Shown here piece by piece: positions 60,323-64,000 of a stretch of DNA of 64,000 nt. Under the pieces are notes generated by a model. It was given only the letters and a program-made list of their open reading frames with translations. It ran no database searches and was not told the DNA's origin. Every line of letters starts with the position of its first letter. The first letter of the stretch is position 1. The position numbers and the translations under genes were made by a program. The stretch covers positions 582,365-646,364 of the forward strand of contig BJOX01000183.1 of NCBI GenBank assembly GCA_009731375.1. The letters are read 5' to 3'. This stretch comes from Paulinella micropora (Eukaryota > Cercozoa > Imbricatea > Euglyphida).

Positions 60323-62282
60323 TTGTATCTGCTACTACCATATTGTCTGAGTATGCGATCGGGACTTCAACACTAAGATTTATATCTTTTTCTATATTTG
60401 GTGGAATATCTTTTGTGCTCTGTGTATTTATTTTTTCTATAAAATTATTAAGTGTAGTTTCATTTGCTGGTGCGATAAGAGAATATCCTTTCACACCATC
60501 GGCTGTTTCTTGCGATTTAACCATTTTATTAAAACCATCAACGAGTTCCGCATATTGTGTGCTGAATGTAGCAGGATTAGCTACTTTATTTACTTTAAAT
60601 GGTGCATCCTTGTCAAAACTGCCCACATTCTTCATGATACCAATCATGGACATCAATGTTTTATCTACATCGCCTATAAATCCATTATACTTCGCATCTG
60701 GAGGAGTGGTTTTGATAGTTTTCCAAAACTTCATTGCATCCCAAAAAGATACTCCGCCACGTGCACTCCCCTGTGCTTCCAAGGCCATTCTAGATATATC
60801 CGCTTTTGAAAACATTGAGTTGTAATTGTCAAAAATACTCTTAGCAACTTCGGCCGTAGCCAATCCATTACTCGTTAGATAATCACTCATATTGGTAATT
60901 CTTTCAAAGTATCGTTTATCGGCAAAGTCTTGGACATTCTTGTCGCCTGACGCATACAATAAATCATGTTCAAAAGCAACCAAGTCCAAAGCATCTGCTG
61001 GGAGAATGTAAGGAACTTTGCCACGAGTTCTATCTTCTAATTGAAGACGGCTTTCCACTCGTGTGCCCCCACCATTATAATTACTTCCCTCAGTATGAAT
61101 TCGTTCTTCTTCCAACTTAATGAGAGCATCTGGTTGAGCAGACCATGTTCTATATATTTCTTTAAGTGCTTTTCCAAGACCGAGAACCGTCATAGTCTCT
61201 ACGCCTGTTTTAAATGCGCCCCACGCATTTAAAGACATTATTCCAGTGGCTAATCTGCTCGCATATTCTCTTAATACATAATCACCTATTCTTTGCTGTC
61301 CGCTTGCGATTAAACGAGGATTAGGCGGAGGCAAACCCTCTGGCACTTCATTTCTTGCTAGTGCCAGCAAAAAGGTATTGAGAGCATCTGCTCTTCTTCT
61401 TCCAAGTAATCCAACATTCATTACACGTAGTTGTGGATTGTTGGCAATTAATCTCAATATCTGCCCCCACGCTAGCCTTCTCACACCATATCGCCCAACA
61501 CCTGTAGCAAGGTTAAGTAATCTATTAAGTCTGGGACTCATAATTATCTCTTGAATACTTCTAATAATAGCATCAACAAATCTTTCTACACTTCGGGGGT
61601 CATCACCTATTCGTGGCACAAGCATCTTGTGTTCGTCGCCTATCTGTGCTTCTATTAAAGCATCATCTGGGTGTTTTCTCTCCCACTCTTCTCGGTTTTC
61701 TTTCCATTCCTTATAATCCTGCTCCGCTTGCTTTCTATCCTCTCTTCGTATTACGCGAGTTTTGTCCGCTTTGCCTTTGTTTTTCATATACGTTAAGCCC
61801 TTATCGGTTAATCGTTTTAAGTCTTCTTCTTTATATTCTTGTTTTACCAATTGTGCTATATCACGCTTCATTTGCTGGATATTGTCTTCTATTTGCATTA
61901 TATCATATTTATCGGTAGCCATTGCTAATTTTCGCATTTCAATCATTTGTTCTTTCATGGGGGCAGTTCCGTGTTTTCTTTCAAATTCTTTCATATCAAT
62001 GCCGTCATCTTGGAGGTGTGCTTTCAGTTCATCGTAATTCATGTTTGCATAAATACTTTGCTTATTGTCCAACGCACTAATCTTATCTTTTAAATCCTCC
62101 ATAGTATTCCCCCTTCTTGTTGAAGCATCCAACAATCTATCCGCTCTAAGCCTCTCGCGGGCTTGACTATTAATGCTTTCATTAACTTGTTCAGCCCAAT
62201 CAGCATCTGCGTCTTCCAATAAATACTTATGTTCATGTCTAATTCTGTTATAATACGTAAAAAGTGGTTTTTCGTGTGGCAT
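60294..62282 (-). CDS. Element 3 662-aa protein with parvovirus-type phospholipase A2 motif
   Basis: N-terminal ~230 residues: charged coiled coils (residues 60-210). Middle: hydrophobic/basic helices (LNRLLNLATGVGRYGVRRLA, residues 252-271; LATGIMSLNAWGAFKTGVET). Residues 401-460: SNYNGGGTRVESR then PYILPADALDLVAFEHDLLY and ADKRYFERI. YNGGG fits the Ca-binding loop YxGxG, and EHDLLY the catalytic HDxxY of parvoviral VP1 phospholipase A2. The tail ends DTIGLGNNLLI. Intact, the longest gene of the element. A capsid-internal lipase freeing the genome from endosomes is inference. Neighbours: divergent gene at 62307 only 24 bases away. Confidence 0.7.
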   Translation of the reverse strand: MPHEKPLFTYYNRIRHEHKYLLEDADADWAEQVNESINSQARERLRADRLLDASTRRGNTMEDLKDKISALDNKQSIYANMNYDELKAHLQDDGIDMKEFERKHGTAPMKEQMIEMRKLAMATDKYDIMQIEDNIQQMKRDIAQLVKQEYKEEDLKRLTDKGLTYMKNKGKADKTRVIRREDRKQAEQDYKEWKENREEWERKHPDDALIEAQIGDEHKMLVPRIGDDPRSVERFVDAIIRSIQEIIMSPRLNRLLNLATGVGRYGVRRLAWGQILRLIANNPQLRVMNVGLLGRRRADALNTFLLALARNEVPEGLPPPNPRLIASGQQRIGDYVLREYASRLATGIMSLNAWGAFKTGVETMTVLGLGKALKEIYRTWSAQPDALIKLEEERIHTEGSNYNGGGTRVESRLQLEDRTRGKVPYILPADALDLVAFEHDLLYASGDKNVQDFADKRYFERITNMSDYLTSNGLATAEVAKSIFDNYNSMFSKADISRMALEAQGSARGGVSFWDAMKFWKTIKTTPPDAKYNGFIGDVDKTLMSMIGIMKNVGSFDKDAPFKVNKVANPATFSTQYAELVDGFNKMVKSQETADGVKGYSLIAPANETTLNNFIEKINTQSTKDIPPNIEKDINLSVEVPIAYSDNMVVADTIGLGNNLLI

Positions 62283-62306
62283 TTTTTATATCCGCTATTA
62301 TATAGC

Positions 62307-62528
62307 ATGGATAATAAACAAGAAAAAAGCAAAGACGAGCAACAACTGGAGGAACTAGAACGGCTAGGAAAGGAAATTGACCAAATCCGCATCACTCAGA
62401 ACTTAGTGAATAGAAACCCCAACATTTTTAGAAAACCTAAAAATATACTTTATAGATTACCGCTATCAAATGAACAACGAGAGGCGATTTATATTAATAT
62501 AATTAAAGAGGAAGGTAAAGCGGGCTAA
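62307..62528 (+). CDS. Element 3 unassigned 73-aa helical protein
   Basis: MDNKQEKSKDEQQLEELERL followed by NRNPNIFRKPKNILYRLPLS and NEQREAIYINIIKEEGKAG. Charged helix plus a short conserved-looking C-terminus. Divergent from the PLA2 gene with a 24-base AT-rich shared promoter (CTATTATATAG). Intact; not recognised. Confidence 0.5.
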   Translation: MDNKQEKSKDEQQLEELERLGKEIDQIRITQNLVNRNPNIFRKPKNILYRLPLSNEQREAIYINIIKEEGKAG

Positions 62529-62535
62529 ATATATA

Positions 62536-62793
62536 ATGTTATTAATATTGCTATTCGTGTTATCTAGATTTGCTATGTCGCGGACTGCCTGCGACTTTTA
62601 CTCGCGATACTCAGAAAAAAAGAATGAGAGTTGTGCTTATTGTATAAAGCAAGGTGTAGAATCTGGTTTTAAGTGTGTTTTCATAAATAACGGAAATAAT
62701 ATGTGTCGTAGTTTTGATGAGGCACTGCCGTTGATGTGTGCGGGCGATAATAAATGGTATATGACACATACATATGAATGCGGTTCTATTTAA
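62536..62793 (+). CDS. Element 3 secreted cysteine-rich protein, 85 aa
   Basis: Hydrophobic leader MLLILLFVLSRFAMS, then ACDFYSRYSEKKNESCAYCI, GFKCVFINNGNNMCRSFDEA, LMCAGDNKWY and YECGSI: eight cysteines in the mature part. The C-x(n)-C-x2-C-x(n)-C layout resembles a PSI-type disulphide domain, tentatively. The homologue in element 1 (23947-24214) is broken. Start at 62536 chosen because it supplies the leader. Probably secreted or displayed at the host surface. Confidence 0.65.
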   Translation: MLLILLFVLSRFAMSRTACDFYSRYSEKKNESCAYCIKQGVESGFKCVFINNGNNMCRSFDEALPLMCAGDNKWYMTHTYECGSI

Positions 62794-63013
62794 TTTAACC
62801 ACTCCGTCCAAGGTTCAGAATGAGTAATCGGTTCTGGTTTTTTTTCCGACATTATACACAGCAAACAATATTTCTGTTTATTCATGTGAACACATATTTC
62901 ATTATTGATATTCTTTTTTTTGCGACACGAATCACATTCCTTACACAATTTCCATTTTTGCCCACAAAAAATATGGGAGGATAGAAGATTTTACACGAAT
63001 GGCAATACTTCAT
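62790..63013 (-). pseudogene. Element 3 zinc-ribbon protein, one frame break
   Basis: MKYCHSCKIFYPPIFFVGKN opens the gene. After a one-base slip in CAAAAATGG it continues QKWKLCKECDSCRKKKNINN, EICVHMNKQKYCLLCIMSEK and PEPWTEWLN-like end (HSEPWTEWLN). Four CxxC-type pairs suggest two zinc sites. It converges on the cysteine-rich gene with overlapping stop codons. No counterpart was found at this place in element 1. Confidence 0.6.
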
Positions 63014-63039
63014 TATTATACAAAATCAGTTTATTATTT

Positions 63040-63240
63040 TTAACTTATCTTTGGAGACGGGCAGATTATCCCAATAAGAAGCGTAAGCACACCTATAAAT
63101 GTGTCAGCATTAGCACAACTGATTGCCGGGTCGCTCAATCTAACAACACACAAAATGATTATGCTACATATAACTGTCATCTGAACAGCATATTTAATTA
63201 ATCTCTGTCCTTTCTTTAAAGCAACAACATCGCCACTCAT
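63040..63240 (-). CDS. Element 3 small one/two-TM protein, 66 aa
   Basis: MSGDVVALKKGQRLIKYAVQ, TVICSIIILCVVRLSD and TFIGVLTLLIGIICPSP: two hydrophobic segments with a short polar loop. Homologue of 23815-23961. Start overlaps the stop of the preceding gene (ATGA). Membrane protein of unknown role in the fibre cassette. Confidence 0.7.
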   Translation of the reverse strand: MSGDVVALKKGQRLIKYAVQMTVICSIIILCVVRLSDPAISCANADTFIGVLTLLIGIICPSPKIS

Positions 63241-63380
63241 CGTTTATCTCGTGATCTAATTTTTTTTTGTTCATTTTTTAACTCTGACGAAATACAGCGA
63301 GACTTTAATTCTGGAGTTAGTTCGCCGTCCATATCCATAATAGGTGGTGGTCTGTGAAGTCTAGTTGTATTATTTGACAT
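63237..63380 (-). pseudogene. Element 3 small PPP/ELTPELK protein, shortened by a poly-A slip
   Basis: MSNNTTRLHRPPPIMDMDGE, LTPELKSRCISSELKNEQKK. The frame then ends early (SRDKR), while another phase after the nine-A run encodes DEWRCCCFKERTE, matching WNCCCIKNRP of the element 1 homologue. The start overlaps the end of the fibre gene by 11 bases, as in element 1. Confidence 0.6.
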
Positions 63381-64000
63381 TTGAAAAAACGACTGCTCGT
63401 ATTTCTGCCAATTGATTTGCTTGGTCTTGTAGTATATTAAGTAAAAGTTTATTTTCTTTTTCTAAATTAACTACCTTTTCTGATAATTGTTGAACCGCTT
63501 TAATTAACGGGGGGCGATAAACTCGGAATGAATAACCTATACCATAACCAACATCACCACTATCAATACATTTAACATCTTCTGGATTAACACTCACACC
63601 TTTCAATTCGCATTCCTTTCTTTGCTTTGGACACGGAACCATAATTGTTTCTTTTATAAAACCACCAAAATCTAGCATATCCATTTCTGTTAGTATTTCT
63701 TCAAATTCCTGTGCTATTAAGCCAGTCCTACATTTCTTGTTGTCATCAATCATACGATAGCAAACTGGATTTAACTTATTAATAAAATCTAAGCCTAAGC
63801 ATTCCTTTATATCTTCTTTTTTTCTCCTGTCTGAATATTGAATTGGATTAGACAATACCCATAATTGTCCATCGCTTGCTTTCAAAGACATTAAAGCAGT
63901 ATTTGAACTATTCTCCCATATGAACCCACTCGTTGAAGAATTATTCACTCTAAATCTAATAGCATAAGAAGTTAATCCTCCGCCTACTCCTCCTGCTGGT
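63370..64000 (-). CDS. Element 3 fibre protein C-terminus (peptidase S74), continues beyond window
   Basis: The frame is open to the window edge. NNSSTSGFIWENSSNTALMS, IQYSDRRKKEDIKECLGLDF (Ser-Asp of the self-cleaving S74 chaperone), FINKLNPVCYRMIDD, CRTGLIAQEFEEIL and a terminal coiled coil LSEKVVNLEKENKLLLNIL. The last ~40 residues match the fibre of element 1 closely (EKVNNLEKENKTLLNILQD). The N-terminal shaft lies outside. It would trimerise and cleave itself during fibre maturation, as known for the S74 family. Confidence 0.8.
   Translation of the reverse strand, partial: PAGGVGGGLTSYAIRFRVNNSSTSGFIWENSSNTALMSLKASDGQLWVLSNPIQYSDRRKKEDIKECLGLDFINKLNPVCYRMIDDNKKCRTGLIAQEFEEILTEMDMLDFGGFIKETIMVPCPKQRKECELKGVSVNPEDVKCIDSGDVGYGIGYSFRVYRPPLIKAVQQLSEKVVNLEKENKLLLNILQDQANQLAEIRAVVFSNVK

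Larger units (their letters stand above)
50814..64000. mobile_element. Element 3: Polinton-like virus with tyrosine recombinase, right end outside window
   Basis: AT-rich block of capsid, penton, packaging ATPase, PLA2-like, fibre and recombinase genes. It has no retroviral-type integrase and no polymerase within the window. Genes from 55.0 to 62.3 kb are on the - strand, and the recombinase and beta-rich protein are on the +. The left limit is placed at the leader of the gene at 50869; no terminal repeat was identified there. Confidence 0.75.

Noticed and set aside
62611-62811. 66-aa ORF on the - strand
   Set aside because: Antisense shadow of the cysteine-rich gene.
17604-63380. Reassigned stop codons in the viral elements
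   Set aside because: Stops are few, of both TAG and TAA type, and accompanied by many indels; the host gene ends with TGA, and intact viral genes end normally.

Overview
The window is nuclear DNA of a eukaryote, most likely a unicellular alga. It carries a multi-exon gene with GT-AG introns from a Rossmann-fold protein family that I associate with plants, algae and cyanobacteria. It is crowded with tetranucleotide microsatellites, holds fragments of three retrotransposon classes, and contains three DNA-virus-like integrated elements of the Polinton/Maverick and Polinton-like virus (PLV) world. There is no rRNA, tRNA or CRISPR array that I can recognise.

Layout. 1-2360: CTAT/CTAC satellite with an interspersed ~45-bp unit. 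2361-10513: one host gene on the + strand, at least 11 phase-consistent exons separated by introns made almost wholly of microsatellites; several exons have broken duplicate copies beside them. 4556-4731 is a fold-back MITE-like insertion. 10514-17219: intergenic DNA and a decayed retroelement with a DIRS/Ngaro-like reverse transcriptase. 17226-37787: element 1, a 20.56-kb Polinton/PLV with ~95-bp terminal inverted repeats and a 6-bp target duplication (CATCGG), inserted in an older open frame. 37794-46730: the other half of that frame, unassigned ORFs, simple repeats and a decayed LINE. About 46.86-49.9 kb: element 2, the left end of a Polinton related to element 1. 49.9-50.8 kb: a Ty1/copia pol fragment. 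50.81 kb to the window end: element 3, a PLV whose integrase is a tyrosine recombinase and whose right end lies outside.

Element 1 carries a retroviral-type integrase, FtsK/HerA packaging ATPase, adenain-like cysteine protease, penton-like and major capsid proteins, a beta-rich virion protein, GIY-YIG nuclease, a lipase, a zinc-finger protein, a PolB and a peptidase-S74 fibre with tandem repeats. Most of these are broken by frameshifts, stops, a tandem duplication or an apparent internal deletion. The host exons are all in frame, so the damage is probably real decay. Element 3 carries a tyrosine recombinase with protelomerase-like spacing next to palindromic repeats, a different major capsid protein, a penton, an A32-like packaging ATPase, a 662-aa protein with a parvovirus-type phospholipase A2 motif, and several unassigned proteins.

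Elements 1 and 3 use different integrases and capsid types but share a syntenic cassette: S74 fibre, proline-motif small protein, one-TM small protein, and a convergent secreted cysteine-rich protein. They also share the beta-rich virion protein. All three elements begin with a gene whose protein has a short low-complexity head (spliced in elements 1 and 2) and a similar leader ending in an intron-acceptor-like AG just before the ATG. This points to module exchange between co-resident elements.
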